DNA of 47,449 nucleotides, from the IMG/VR virus record IMGVR_UViG_3300049456_000119, positions 1 through 47,449 of that record. One strand, 5' to 3'. The DNA comes from a virus. The position numbers and the translations under genes were made by a program. The notes under the pieces were generated by a model. It did no database searches. It had not been told where the DNA came from and worked only from the letters and a program-made list of their open reading frames with translations. Shown here one piece after another: positions 6,476 through 14,902 of the stretch (positions within the stretch are counted from its first letter, which is position 1; the number at the start of each line of letters is the position of its first letter).

Positions 6476-7206
6476 TAGTTTACCGAGTTGATGGAAGCCA
6501 GAAACCAATTCGTACCGTCGAAGCTGAGGGTCGCTTGCCGGGCCTTGCTGGCCGGGAGCGTTACGAGCGTGCCGCCACCAGCGCCGCCGTTGACGATCGG
6601 CATGGTAAACGCACCGAGTCCGAGGCGCACGATCGTGACCGATTCGCCGGACACGGCACTATCGGTATTGACAGTGATCGTGCGGCTGGCAGTCAAAGCC
6701 GTAGCGGCCGGTAATACAAATTGCGAAGCGTTCAGTGTACCTGCGACCGATAGACCACAATCGACTGTCGTGCTAGCGTCCGTGAGCGTGGCGGAGAGCA
6801 CCCCAATTCCTGCAATTTGCGAGGCGTTGCTATCGTAGGTAAGCTGGCTCCATGCGGCCGGTGTCCCACTCTTTACGGCGTTGCCTTGAAGTTGAAGAAT
6901 ACTTATGACGCCGGCCGATGTAGTGGTCGCCCCCCCGCTCATGGTCACCCAAGCCGGGGCCGTGGCGCCGGAGTTTTCTACCAAAAACTGGCCCGCGGAG
7001 CCGCCCGTAAAGTTAGCTAGTGCGAGAGTGCCGGTGATATTGGAATTAGAGGTGAGTGAAATCGTACTGGCGGCGGTAGTGCCGCCTACCGCGCCGCCCA
7101 TCGATAAGGGAACATTGTAAGAGGCGTCGGAAGTCCGAATGCCGCATGTGGCGGCAATTATCACTAACGCCAATAGTATCGGGGTGAAATATTTACGAAA
7201 CTTCAT
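6475..7206 (-). CDS. Fibre-like protein with signal peptide
   Basis: 243 residues from ATG 7206; the ATG six bases upstream is too close to the GAGGG ribosome site. MKFRKYFTPILLALVIIAA is a signal peptide or membrane anchor; TCG follows but is not a good lipobox. The rest is a Gly/Ser/Thr-rich beta protein with fibre-type repeats (SNITGTLALANFTGGSAG) and the end TLSFDGTNWFLASINSVN, a fold end shared with the spike gene upstream (RADGTNWWIC). Confidence 0.6.
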   Translation of the reverse strand: MKFRKYFTPILLALVIIAATCGIRTSDASYNVPLSMGGAVGGTTAASTISLTSNSNITGTLALANFTGGSAGQFLVENSGATAPAWVTMSGGATTTSAGVISILQLQGNAVKSGTPAAWSQLTYDSNASQIAGIGVLSATLTDASTTVDCGLSVAGTLNASQFVLPAATALTASRTITVNTDSAVSGESVTIVRLGLGAFTMPIVNGGAGGGTLVTLPASKARQATLSFDGTNWFLASINSVN

Positions 7207-7216
7207 AGTCATACCC

Positions 7217-9547
7217 TCAACAAATCCACCAGTTAGTGCCGTCTGCCCGTAAATCGAAGGATTGCAGCGTAGTAATGGGGAGACTGCTTCCGTTTTCGAT
7301 TGTCTCCCCTGCGTGCGGTAAAAGCGTCACGGTCCCCGATCCCGCAATGTTTTTATGGCCTATTCTACGACCGAATACCGGAGGCGGTAGCGTGACCGAA
7401 ATACCTGCCGCTCGGTTATAATAAAGCTGCGCATCGGTATCTAGGATCGTGTAAGTGGCGGCTGAGACAACCTGCCCCGGGGTGTTATCCCCGGCCCCGT
7501 CGCCGACTTGATTCCACGTAGAGGTGGCGGCCGACCAAGCCCACGCTACCACCATTTTGGGGGCAATAACGCAACTCACCCCGTTTTTGCACTTGACAGT
7601 GCCGGCTTGCGGAATAGTAACCGAAGTCGCTCCCGTATTGTACAAATACAAGTCTTGCGATTGCGTGAGCGTTGGGGGCGCGGCAATGGCCGTTCCTGTG
7701 AGAACGAAGGGCCCCCCGGTTACCGCAAACGATACCCAGGAATAAATCGCATCGAATTGAAAGCCTGTGCTTGTGACGGTGGGGCGTTCTTCGATAAATC
7801 CAAAAGCCTGATCAGCCGTAAAGTTGAAGCCTTTAGTCGCTGACATCTGGTTCAGCGAATTGAAGTAGACGCCTAGCGGAAAGACGCCTACCGTGCTAGT
7901 AATCGGGTTCAATCCCGACCAGTGCCCGGTAACCACGATGGGGTCGACGAGAATGTCGCCGAATGCGTTCCCGGACAGCAGAGGCTCGTGAATTTGAATA
8001 CTGCGCGCGCCTCCTATGATAATGTTAGGGTAGGACGATTCGAAATATGCCTTATCGATTTTGGTTGCGATTGGCGTACAGGTACCTCCACCGAACCCAA
8101 TGCCGATGCACGCTCCTCCGTTGGCGGAGAGCAACGGAGCGCCCATGACGTGCGGACCATACAGGCCAGCGAACATCATCCCATAGCAAGCGTTCCCTTG
8201 CCAAATGCCGCCGTTCATCAGGGAATTGTTGTTGTCGCCGCTCTCTTCTTCGTGGTAGCCGTCGCCAACGCAAATCGCGTAATCCAAACCCGAAACCGAC
8301 GACGTTGGTTGGAACGAACCCGTTCCGCCAAGTGTGATCGTGTTGGACGTGACAGAAGCCACTTGCCAGAATTTCGTTGCCGACGAAAGCGGAGTAGGGC
8401 CTAGGCGCAAAACGTCGCCAGGGCGAATGCCGAGCGTCGTGAGGTTGGGCGCGCCCGAGAACGCGACTAAATTCGAATTGGCGGTCGTGGCTGCTGTGCC
8501 TGTAATAGTGGCTGGCGGTAACGATCCAAATGTTCCATACTCGGCCACGAGAGACGCCGTGCAGCGAATTTGCCCATTTTGCGACGCCCAACAACGATGG
8601 AACTCGCATTGATCATTGATGCAATGCGAGCCATTGGACGAACCTCCCGATCCGTCATAGTTCACAGCCATGTGGATGCCGTCCACCAAGCACCCTCGAG
8701 CAAAAACGTTGAAATGCGAAACCGAAACGCCCTGACAATAGAGCCCGTAGGTCGCTTTATTCGCGCCGTCTAGCTTGATCCCTCGCACGCAACAATCAGT
8801 AGCGACGATGTTTAGCAGCGACTTCATCGTTGTTGCGGCAACGAAAGTAGTGCGATTGCCTCCCGCTGCGACAGAGCCGTCGCCCCAGCCTTCTCCCTCC
8901 ATGCGAAAAGACCACGTACCGGGTACGTTCAGAGGGACCGTTAGCGCGTGCGTGCTGGCGTTTGCGGCCGATAGCAGGTAAGTGCCCACGGCGTAAACGG
9001 TACTGTGAGTCAAAATGGCGAAGTTGATAGCACTCTGGATTGCTGAGGTAGAGTCCGTAACACCTGTTGGATCGGCGCCGAAATCTCGAACGTCCACTAC
9101 TCGATCAAAGCGGTATCCGCTGTTTTGTAGTACCCACCGGCTCGAGACGGCGTCGTAAGTGAAGGTCGCGCTGCCTTTTCGCGGCGCAAGGATAACCGGG
9201 AGCCCGGATTGCGTGTCGATGCGATTCGCGGCCGTGGACGAGGCGTCCTCATGGACGAGCGTCATCACCTGCGAGGTCGTATTGATAATAACAAGTGGTT
9301 GCCCTGCATTTACCCCCGCGACGGCGAAGCCGCCGATCGAGAAAGCCCCCGTTGGGCCGACAATGCGCTGGGCTAGCAGAGAGGCCGTCGCAATGTTGGA
9401 ATTGAGCCCGTTTGCCAACGTCATCAAGGACTGGCCGCCGGCACTACTGCCGGGTACGCCTTGCGGCCCGGTTGCGCCGGGGTCACCCTTGACGCCGGGG
9501 ACGCCGAGGACGGTAGAATAGCGAAATCGTGTTACGGGGCCGCTCAT
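7217..9547 (-). CDS. Tailspike with collagen-like and pectate-lyase domains
   Basis: 776 residues from ATG 9547 (ATGA overlap with the upstream gene; the long N-terminal extension of this frame is the shadow of that gene). Residues about 12-40 are Gly-X-Y repeats (GVPGVKGDPGATGPQGVPG), a collagen-like trimer stem. Around residue 150 VVDVRDFGADPTGVTDSTSAIQ is the pectate-lyase-3 beta-helix entry motif, followed by a long parallel beta-helix region. The C-terminus ends with a DGTNWWIC fold. Likely a trimeric receptor-binding spike with polysaccharide depolymerase potential. Confidence 0.8.
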   Translation of the reverse strand: MSGPVTRFRYSTVLGVPGVKGDPGATGPQGVPGSSAGGQSLMTLANGLNSNIATASLLAQRIVGPTGAFSIGGFAVAGVNAGQPLVIINTTSQVMTLVHEDASSTAANRIDTQSGLPVILAPRKGSATFTYDAVSSRWVLQNSGYRFDRVVDVRDFGADPTGVTDSTSAIQSAINFAILTHSTVYAVGTYLLSAANASTHALTVPLNVPGTWSFRMEGEGWGDGSVAAGGNRTTFVAATTMKSLLNIVATDCCVRGIKLDGANKATYGLYCQGVSVSHFNVFARGCLVDGIHMAVNYDGSGGSSNGSHCINDQCEFHRCWASQNGQIRCTASLVAEYGTFGSLPPATITGTAATTANSNLVAFSGAPNLTTLGIRPGDVLRLGPTPLSSATKFWQVASVTSNTITLGGTGSFQPTSSVSGLDYAICVGDGYHEEESGDNNNSLMNGGIWQGNACYGMMFAGLYGPHVMGAPLLSANGGACIGIGFGGGTCTPIATKIDKAYFESSYPNIIIGGARSIQIHEPLLSGNAFGDILVDPIVVTGHWSGLNPITSTVGVFPLGVYFNSLNQMSATKGFNFTADQAFGFIEERPTVTSTGFQFDAIYSWVSFAVTGGPFVLTGTAIAAPPTLTQSQDLYLYNTGATSVTIPQAGTVKCKNGVSCVIAPKMVVAWAWSAATSTWNQVGDGAGDNTPGQVVSAATYTILDTDAQLYYNRAAGISVTLPPPVFGRRIGHKNIAGSGTVTLLPHAGETIENGSSLPITTLQSFDLRADGTNWWIC

Positions 9548-10122
9548 GGTGTCAAAGTCCCCGGAACTATGTTGTTGCCGTCGACGGTCTGTATCCAACC
9601 ACCCTCGGCGCCGCTGCCATCGATGACGACGGAGGTGACTTGTTGCGCGATGCCGGCGAACGTGAAGTCGGCGATTGCCGTATTGACGACGCGCTCGTCG
9701 ACCGTGACGCGCACGCGGGTCGCTTGTTCCGACCAGACGTAGGCAAGGTTGATTGCGTTGAGCTGCGCGGTCACGGTCTCGGCGCGGATGCCCGTGCGGA
9801 TTGCGTCGATGAGTTCGGACGCTTCGACGGATTTGTCGAAGGCTTCGGCGCGTAGCGTGATCACGATCGTGCGGTTGCCGATTTCGGAGGTCGTGAGCGA
9901 GTTCGCGGGTTGCCCGGGCAGATTGTAGACGACTCGATGCTCGTCGACCGCGAGCGCGCTCATGCTGAAGACTTCGAGGCTCACGTCGGCGCGGTCGGTG
10001 TCGCTGATCATCCCGCGCGGATCGGTTTCCCATCGCGTCGCATTGCGACTGAGGCCGCACGCGTTGTTGAGGATTCCGGCGATGACTTCGCGGAACTTCT
10101 CGCGGTCGAGTACGCGGGTCAT
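9544..10122 (-). CDS. Neck/tail-terminator-like protein
   Basis: 192 residues (MTRVLDREKFREVIAGILNN). Sequence character fits the gp12-like neck terminator family (LIC_12616 type) found between connector and tail genes of DUF2184-capsid myophages: an N-terminal helix, a domain with RWETDPRGMISDTDRADVSL and a central beta region. Such proteins close the tail tube and join it to the head. Order (connector, gp10-like, this gene) supports the call. Confidence 0.6.
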   Translation of the reverse strand: MTRVLDREKFREVIAGILNNACGLSRNATRWETDPRGMISDTDRADVSLEVFSMSALAVDEHRVVYNLPGQPANSLTTSEIGNRTIVITLRAEAFDKSVEASELIDAIRTGIRAETVTAQLNAINLAYVWSEQATRVRVTVDERVVNTAIADFTFAGIAQQVTSVVIDGSGAEGGWIQTVDGNNIVPGTLTP

Positions 10123-10460
10123 TTGACCTCGCGCGGGGGGCCAAAGGTTTCGAGGACGTGCGGGGTCAGGATTCGGACGATCGATTCCTCCCAGTCGTCA
10201 ATGCGAGGGTCTTCTCGCTTGACGCCCAACGCCGACGCCATCGCGTACACCGCGCCCGAAAGGTGGACGAGGGCGTGTAGCGTCTCGTGCGTTTTCCAAA
10301 AAGAGCGTGTGTGTTTCGGATTCTGCTCGTCGAGCCAAAGCGTCGAAGTGTCGACGTCGTAGCAGCCGTAGGCTTTCTCAAGCCCGGGCTGATCGACAGC
10401 GGACCCCTCGCGCACGGGGATCGTGAGGCCGCAGACTTTGATGGCGCCCGCGTTCTTCAT
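10119..10460 (-). CDS. HExxH metallopeptidase-like protein
   Basis: 113 residues from ATG 10460 (ATGA overlap). Residues 57-66 THETLHALVH carry His58-Glu59-x-x-His62, the zinc and catalytic motif of gluzincin-type proteases; EESIVR at about 91-96 could give the third ligand. Small proteins of this kind in phage connector regions are usually annotated as ImmA/IrrE-like. Expected role is cleavage of a phage or host protein, or a structural remnant; substrate unknown. Confidence 0.65.
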   Translation of the reverse strand: MKNAGAIKVCGLTIPVREGSAVDQPGLEKAYGCYDVDTSTLWLDEQNPKHTRSFWKTHETLHALVHLSGAVYAMASALGVKREDPRIDDWEESIVRILTPHVLETFGPPREVK

Positions 10461-10918
10461 CGCGCACCGACTTCGTATTCGATGCCTTCGATGAGTTGCC
10501 CGCTGCGGACGAGCGGCGTCGTGTCGTACCCTTCGCGCGCCTTGCGCGTTACGGTCGCCTCTTGAAGCGGCGGGGGGATATTCTCCCAAATACGCTTGCG
10601 AATGCCGTCAACGCAGTATTTACCGAATTTCTCTTCCCAGGCATCGCTCGAGAGGATGAAGGACAATACGGCGGCGCGCAGGCGGCGCATCCATGAAGCC
10701 TGTTCTTGATCGACCCATGCGCGCAGGAAGGAACGCTGCGGGGCGCTGCCGAGACCGAACTCGTGAATCGCGCCGATGTCGGCGACGGTCATCCCCGGCG
10801 TGCCGTCGTGCGGCGCGTCCGTGACGCCCACGCGCATCATCTTCCCGTCCCGCATCTTGCGGACGTTCGTGAGGACGAGGCCGTAGCCGCGGTCCCTGTC
10901 GATAATTTGGACGCTCAC
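10457..10918 (-). CDS. Tail-completion (HK97 gp10-like) protein
   Basis: 153 residues from GTG 10918 (GTGA overlap). IGAIHEFGLGSAPQRSFLRA matches the conserved start of gp10/virion-morphogenesis proteins (iheFG...PqRpFlr), and PLVRSGQLIEGIEYEV matches their conserved end (plvdTGqL..si.y.v). These proteins act at the head-tail junction during tail attachment. Confidence 0.75.
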   Translation of the reverse strand: MSVQIIDRDRGYGLVLTNVRKMRDGKMMRVGVTDAPHDGTPGMTVADIGAIHEFGLGSAPQRSFLRAWVDQEQASWMRRLRAAVLSFILSSDAWEEKFGKYCVDGIRKRIWENIPPPLQEATVTRKAREGYDTTPLVRSGQLIEGIEYEVGAR

Positions 10919-11235
10919 GAGACTCGGAATCCCGAGGTAACGCTCCGCATGAGGAGCATAAACTCTTCGCCGTAGGACGTGCGGGCATATCCGACTTTGC
11001 GGCCGTTCAAGACCGTCTTGGCGTTTTGCCCAAAAGGCGAGACCGCAAGCTTGTGCGCGGCGAGGTACATTTGACCTTGGTCCGACTTCGTCATCGGGCC
11101 GCCCGCGACGCCGAGGGCGCCCCACACGGACGGGTCGAGTTCGAGTGCCGCCGCCGCGAGCATGGCCGTAACGAGCACGTCCGAGACGCCATTCATCTCG
11201 GGAAACTGCGCTCTCATCATCGCCAGGGTCGCCAT
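10915..11235 (-). CDS. Head-tail connector, DUF4054-like
   Basis: 106 residues from ATG 11235. FPEMNGVSDVLVTAMLAAAA and GQMYLAAHKLAVSPFG match the DUF4054 pattern (FPEF... , AHlLa), a helical adaptor docking under the portal. CTAAACT lies 14 bases upstream, so this gene may start its own late transcript. Confidence 0.75.
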   Translation of the reverse strand: MATLAMMRAQFPEMNGVSDVLVTAMLAAAALELDPSVWGALGVAGGPMTKSDQGQMYLAAHKLAVSPFGQNAKTVLNGRKVGYARTSYGEEFMLLMRSVTSGFRVS

Positions 11236-11249
11236 TAGTTTACCCTGTT

Positions 11250-11256
11250 AGTTTAG
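11250..11256 (-). promoter_or_regulatory. CTAAACT element before the connector gene
   Basis: Reads GGCGCTAAACTAACAGGG on the minus strand, 14 bases before ATG 11235. One of seven CTAAACT copies in intergenic positions; TAAACT would serve as a -10 element. Confidence 0.5.
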
Positions 11257-11264
11257 CGCCTAAT

Positions 11265-11450
11265 TCACGTCGGAAAATCGAACCACGGAATCGTCGTCGT
11301 CCCTATGGGCCCGAGAACGTTCTGCTTATGCAAAGCACCCGAGAGGGCGAGCACAATGGCTGCCGTCGAGACGAGGCTCCACGTCGTGTTGATTTGCGCC
11401 GTCGTACTAACGACTACGGCAGCGGTCGAAACGAGAGATGCAACGGCCAT
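11265..11450 (-). CDS. Small hydrophobic repeat protein
   Basis: 61 residues from ATG 11450. Contains an internal duplication, SLVSTAAVVVSTTAQ and SLVSTAAIVLALSGA, and a charged-poor end GTTTIPWFDFPT. Could be a membrane protein or a small virion component in the capsid operon. No family recognised. Confidence 0.5.
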   Translation of the reverse strand: MAVASLVSTAAVVVSTTAQINTTWSLVSTAAIVLALSGALHKQNVLGPIGTTTIPWFDFPT

Positions 11451-11457
11451 GCGGCCG

Positions 11458-11703
11458 TCAGGTCGTTACGATGCGCAGTCCGTCCACGAGTTCGCGCGCG
11501 TCCGCCAGGGAGATCGGGAAAGTCGGTGCGGCTTGCGTTCCGCCGAAGCTTGACGCCTTGGAGATCGTGACGCCGGCCGAGGTGCAGCGCAGACGCCATC
11601 CGCCCTTGAGCGTCAACAATACGACGCCGTCGGTTGGGTCGGTGAGTTTGCCCGTCGTTGCGGTGACGACAGCGCACGTCGAAGTGAGTGCCGAGACAGT
11701 CAC
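11458..11703 (-). CDS. Hypothetical capsid-operon protein
   Basis: 81 residues from GTG 11703, two bases after the upstream stop codon. Beta-rich (TDPTDGVVLLTLKGGWRL) with a Thr/Ala-rich N-terminus that resembles the start of the neighbour at 11265-11450. Probably a minor structural protein. Confidence 0.55.
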   Translation of the reverse strand: MTVSALTSTCAVVTATTGKLTDPTDGVVLLTLKGGWRLRCTSAGVTISKASSFGGTQAAPTFPISLADARELVDGLRIVTT

Positions 11704-11704
11704 G

Positions 11705-12133
11705 TCACGCCACCGTGACGGTAAGGGCCCCGGTCAAGAACTCGACGGTGTCGCCCGATGCCACGGCGACGGGGGTAAACGCCCCGTAGACGAGCATGTT
11801 GCCTGCGGTCACCGCGTCGTAGAGCGCCCAGCCGGCGATCGTGCCCCAGCCTGCGCCCGTAGGCGAAGCGAAGACCTGATTTGCGCCGGTGGCCGCGGTC
11901 GCGGGGGCCGCGCCGCTTGGTGCGACGAGGGTCGTAACGCCCGGGGTTATCGAAAGACGGACGTAGCCATTGGTTGCGGGGACCTCGGTCGCTCCGCTGT
12001 CGACGCCGTTGATCGGCGCGACCGTGAAGAGCGCGAGGAAGGTGTGCGCGGGAACGGCCGGGAAGGTCGTTCCGCGAAACCAGTTGAGAAGAGCGTTCTC
12101 GAGGTACTGCGATGCGCCGGAGGTGACGGTCAT
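11705..12133 (-). CDS. Minor structural protein
   Basis: 142 residues (MTVTSGASQYLENALLNWFR). The sequence has the features of a recurrent phage virion family: FLALFTVAPINGVDSGATEV, then NGYVRLSI and GTIAGWALYDAVTAGNMLVYG. Typically found next to capsid genes; role unproven. Confidence 0.65.
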   Translation of the reverse strand: MTVTSGASQYLENALLNWFRGTTFPAVPAHTFLALFTVAPINGVDSGATEVPATNGYVRLSITPGVTTLVAPSGAAPATAATGANQVFASPTGAGWGTIAGWALYDAVTAGNMLVYGAFTPVAVASGDTVEFLTGALTVTVA

Positions 12134-12137
12134 TGGA

Positions 12138-13229
12138 TCAACCGGCCGCGCCGTCGAGCGCGTTCACGCTCAAGGGGTAGGGAACTCGGATTCCGCCGAC
12201 GCGCATATGGCAGGGGACCTTGAAGGCCATGTTGACCATTTGCGGGGGGAGCTGCTCGAACTCTTGCGGCACGATGAGGGAGAAGTTCTCCTCATTGCGC
12301 TCGCAGAGAAGGATGCGGGGGCCGACCGTACTGCCGTCCTGCTTTTTGCCCGCGTTCTCGAGCATCGTCGTCCAGTAGACCGCCTTCAACCAGGGGCTCT
12401 GCTTCTGCATGAATTGCAGAATCGAGTCGTCGGTGAACGTCGTCGATCGCGCCGTGGTCGCGAGAGTTGACCAAATCGTCAGCGGCAGGATCAGCGTGTC
12501 GGGCTGGTGAACGCCCTTGGAGGTCTGAATGACGGAGAGCTGAAGTGCGTTGAAGTCCGCGAGAATCGTGTTGACCGACGTGCCCGCGAGGGTCCAGTTG
12601 TTGGTCGTGGTCGTGACCGTCAGGCCCGGGAAGTTCGACATTCCGTACATCGCCAAGGGGTCATTGGTGTTTTGCGTCACCGGGGCGAACTGCAAGCCCT
12701 GCGAGGCGCCCGTGCCCGGAATCTGCTTCACGCCGTAGAAGGCGATCTGCTCGAATGCCTGTTCCATCGAGCGGCGCGCGGCGAGGGCCTTGCGGGTCTC
12801 GAGGGGAATGCCGGCCATGCGGGCGCGGCGGATGTCCTGGTACGAGTAGGTGTAGCTCGTGCCGATTGACAGGCAGCGGCTCGACCACTCGGACATCATC
12901 ACTTCGCTCGACGGCATATCCGCCGAGTAGTCGTGAATCAGGCCGGCGGCTCCGACGCGGTCGAATTGCTGCCAGGCGTAGATTTCCGTTGCGGGGTCCA
13001 GGCCGGTGAAGACCGGGAAGATCTGACGAGCCTTGAGCTCGGGGTATTTGACGTCGAAGGTTCGGCTCTCGACGGTCGTCAGCGCGCGAATGGCGAAGGC
13101 GGTTCCCGCTGCGGAGTCGTTGCGGTCCTGGCCCATGGCCTGGAGAACCTGCGGGGTAATGTAATCCGCCAGGTCGTATCGGTGACCCGAGCCGCCGGGC
13201 AGTTCACGAGAGAAAGAGAGGTCGATCAT
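12138..13229 (-). CDS. Major capsid protein, DUF2184-like
   Basis: 363 residues from ATG 13229, two bases after the decoration gene. The region FAIRALTTVESRTFDVKYPE and later YTYSYQDIRRARMAGIPLET is characteristic of DUF2184 capsid proteins of myophages (HK97 fold). The C-terminus MRVGGIRVPYPLSVNALDG is the expected A-domain end. It forms the icosahedral shell. No N-terminal delta-domain is fused; scaffold function sits in the protease gene upstream. Confidence 0.85.
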   Translation of the reverse strand: MIDLSFSRELPGGSGHRYDLADYITPQVLQAMGQDRNDSAAGTAFAIRALTTVESRTFDVKYPELKARQIFPVFTGLDPATEIYAWQQFDRVGAAGLIHDYSADMPSSEVMMSEWSSRCLSIGTSYTYSYQDIRRARMAGIPLETRKALAARRSMEQAFEQIAFYGVKQIPGTGASQGLQFAPVTQNTNDPLAMYGMSNFPGLTVTTTTNNWTLAGTSVNTILADFNALQLSVIQTSKGVHQPDTLILPLTIWSTLATTARSTTFTDDSILQFMQKQSPWLKAVYWTTMLENAGKKQDGSTVGPRILLCERNEENFSLIVPQEFEQLPPQMVNMAFKVPCHMRVGGIRVPYPLSVNALDGAAG

Positions 13230-13231
13230 GA

Positions 13232-13780
13232 TCAGGCAGCTCCCGGCAGATTCACGTCGAGAAGGACGATGTTGCCGCTGCCCGTCAGGGTCTGGCGGAC
13301 GCGGAACTGGTGACCCGCATTGGCGATTTCGGTACCGGCGCCCGAGCTGGTCGACGCGTCGGTGAACTTGCCGCGGTCTGCCGCGAGCGTGCTGGAGTGG
13401 TAGGCGTTGGGCATACCGAAGGCGGTCTGCGTAGTGCCCTTCCACTCGGCGTAAATCCGGCCGCGCATGAGCACGGGGACCATGTCGCCGATGTTGTATT
13501 GCGGGCCGCCGATGCCGTAGGCGGTGATGCTCGTCGAGCCGCTCTGCTCGCGAGCAGTCACGAGGACCGACACACCCACTGGGGCGAATGTCGTCGAGGT
13601 CTGCTGGCATTGCTGAACCGACACGCCGTCCGTCGCCATTTCGACGGCGCGTCCCGGCTGAATCACCTCGTTCGCGGGGAACGAGACGATCTCGTTGTAG
13701 GCCATATCGGCCAACTGCCCGGGCATTGCGAATGCCGGGAACTGATTGACCGTTTGCTGGCCCTGAATGACGGCTGTCAT
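13232..13780 (-). CDS. Capsid decoration / cement protein
   Basis: 182 residues (MTAVIQGQQTVNQFPAFAMP). MAYNEIVSFPANEVIQPGRAV and GDMVPVLMRGRIYAEW are typical of phage structural cement (DUF2190-like) proteins that sit on the capsid surface. Between protease/scaffold and major capsid genes, the normal place. Confidence 0.7.
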   Translation of the reverse strand: MTAVIQGQQTVNQFPAFAMPGQLADMAYNEIVSFPANEVIQPGRAVEMATDGVSVQQCQQTSTTFAPVGVSVLVTAREQSGSTSITAYGIGGPQYNIGDMVPVLMRGRIYAEWKGTTQTAFGMPNAYHSSTLAADRGKFTDASTSSGAGTEIANAGHQFRVRQTLTGSGNIVLLDVNLPGAA

Positions 13781-14847
13781 GCGCTCACCTTGAGTTCACC
13801 GGAGTTGCGCCAAGCGTTTTGGCTGTCCGCGAGATGCTTCGTGTAGAGGTCCGTGTATTTGGGGATCACGACTGCGTCAGCGCGGTCGCCCGCGACCGGC
13901 GCCGCGACGACTGCCGCGAGCGAGGGGTGCGGCTGCGAGGCGTACACGGCGAGAATCGTGTCGACGGTCTCGGCGCCGAGGCTGTCCACGCGGGCCGCGA
14001 GGTCCGGGGTGCGCTTGGCGACGATTGCCCGCTTGATGTCGAGGGTCGATTTGCCGGCCGTGTCGACGCCCGCGGCTTTCGCCGTGGCAACGATTGCGGT
14101 TCGCTCTTCGACGAGCGCGTCGAGTCGCTCCGGGGAGACTTGCGCGACCGCGACTGCGAGATCCGCATTGGCCTTCGCGAGAGCGGCCGTCAGAGCGGGC
14201 ACCTCCGCGGCGTCAGTGCGGGATTTCGCCAGTTCGCCAGTCAACGCGGTGACTTGTGCTTGGAGGGCTTCTAGATCCACATTCGAGTTTAGCGACGCCG
14301 CGATCTCATCCCCTGCGGAGTCGAGTCGAAGGGAGCAATCCTGACCGCCGCGGGGCGCTTCTCCCATAAGGAGGGCGACGTGATTCCCGCGAATATTTCG
14401 CTGGACTCCGTCATACGGCTCTCCTTCGGGCGTAATGCCGGGGGTCGGGTCGTAATCGACGCGATATCCGCAAGAGAGACTATGCGCTTTTCGCGCCAGC
14501 ACGTTCTTTACTGACGTCTCGTCTCGGACGTAGACCTCAGAGACCGCGAAACCCGCATCCTCGCGAACGTTCTCGCCAAGGTGCCCGATTGCGTTCCCTT
14601 TCCAGGTCGCCGACGTCACTTTGCGGCCGGCCGGATGATTCAGCGTGACAGTAGAGGAGGCGAAGCTCGCGAGGGATGCCGGGGCGAATACTTCGCTCGG
14701 GGGGCGGTATTCGCGGCGCGCGGTGCCGTCGGGATTCTGATACACGAAAATCCCGGGTCGCGTGAGCTGCCCAACGACTTTGATGGAGCCGTCCGGCAAT
14801 TGCTGAATTGCGGAAGCGTCGAGGCGGAAGTCGGTAAACCGAAGCAC
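13777..14847 (-). CDS. Prohead protease fused to scaffold (DUF2213-like)
   Basis: 356 residues from GTG 14847, only five bases after CTAAACT, so the mRNA may be leaderless. The N-terminal ~170 residues are a DUF2213-type maturation protease with conserved TLNHP (His71) and HSLSCGY (Ser125) as the likely catalytic pair. Residues about 189-240 form a long Ala/Leu/Glu coiled coil (LEALQAQVTALTGELAKS), the scaffold part, with a C-terminal capsid-binding tail. It guides shell assembly, then cleaves itself and partners. Confidence 0.8.
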   Translation of the reverse strand: MLRFTDFRLDASAIQQLPDGSIKVVGQLTRPGIFVYQNPDGTARREYRPPSEVFAPASLASFASSTVTLNHPAGRKVTSATWKGNAIGHLGENVREDAGFAVSEVYVRDETSVKNVLARKAHSLSCGYRVDYDPTPGITPEGEPYDGVQRNIRGNHVALLMGEAPRGGQDCSLRLDSAGDEIAASLNSNVDLEALQAQVTALTGELAKSRTDAAEVPALTAALAKANADLAVAVAQVSPERLDALVEERTAIVATAKAAGVDTAGKSTLDIKRAIVAKRTPDLAARVDSLGAETVDTILAVYASQPHPSLAAVVAAPVAGDRADAVVIPKYTDLYTKHLADSQNAWRNSGELKVSA

Positions 14848-14852
14848 AAGAG

Positions 14853-14881
14853 AGTTTAGGGCGATGCGTCCCCACTAAACT
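14853..14881. promoter_or_regulatory. Divergent CTAAACT pair between capsid and tail operons
   Basis: AGTTTAG at 14853-14859 (CTAAACT read on the minus strand) and CTAAACT at 14875-14881 (plus) point away from each other over 15 bp. They sit 5 bases before GTG 14847 and 21 bases before ATG 14903. The 55-bp gap is all the space available for two promoters, so these are the best candidates for both. Confidence 0.6.
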
Positions 14882-14902
14882 CCGTGAGAGGGTTTTTGCC
14901 CC

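Noticed and set aside
9548-10144. 200-residue N-terminal extension of the tailspike
   Set aside because: It is an Arg/Pro-rich out-of-frame shadow of the neck gene at 9544-10122; ATG 9547 has the ATGA overlap expected here.
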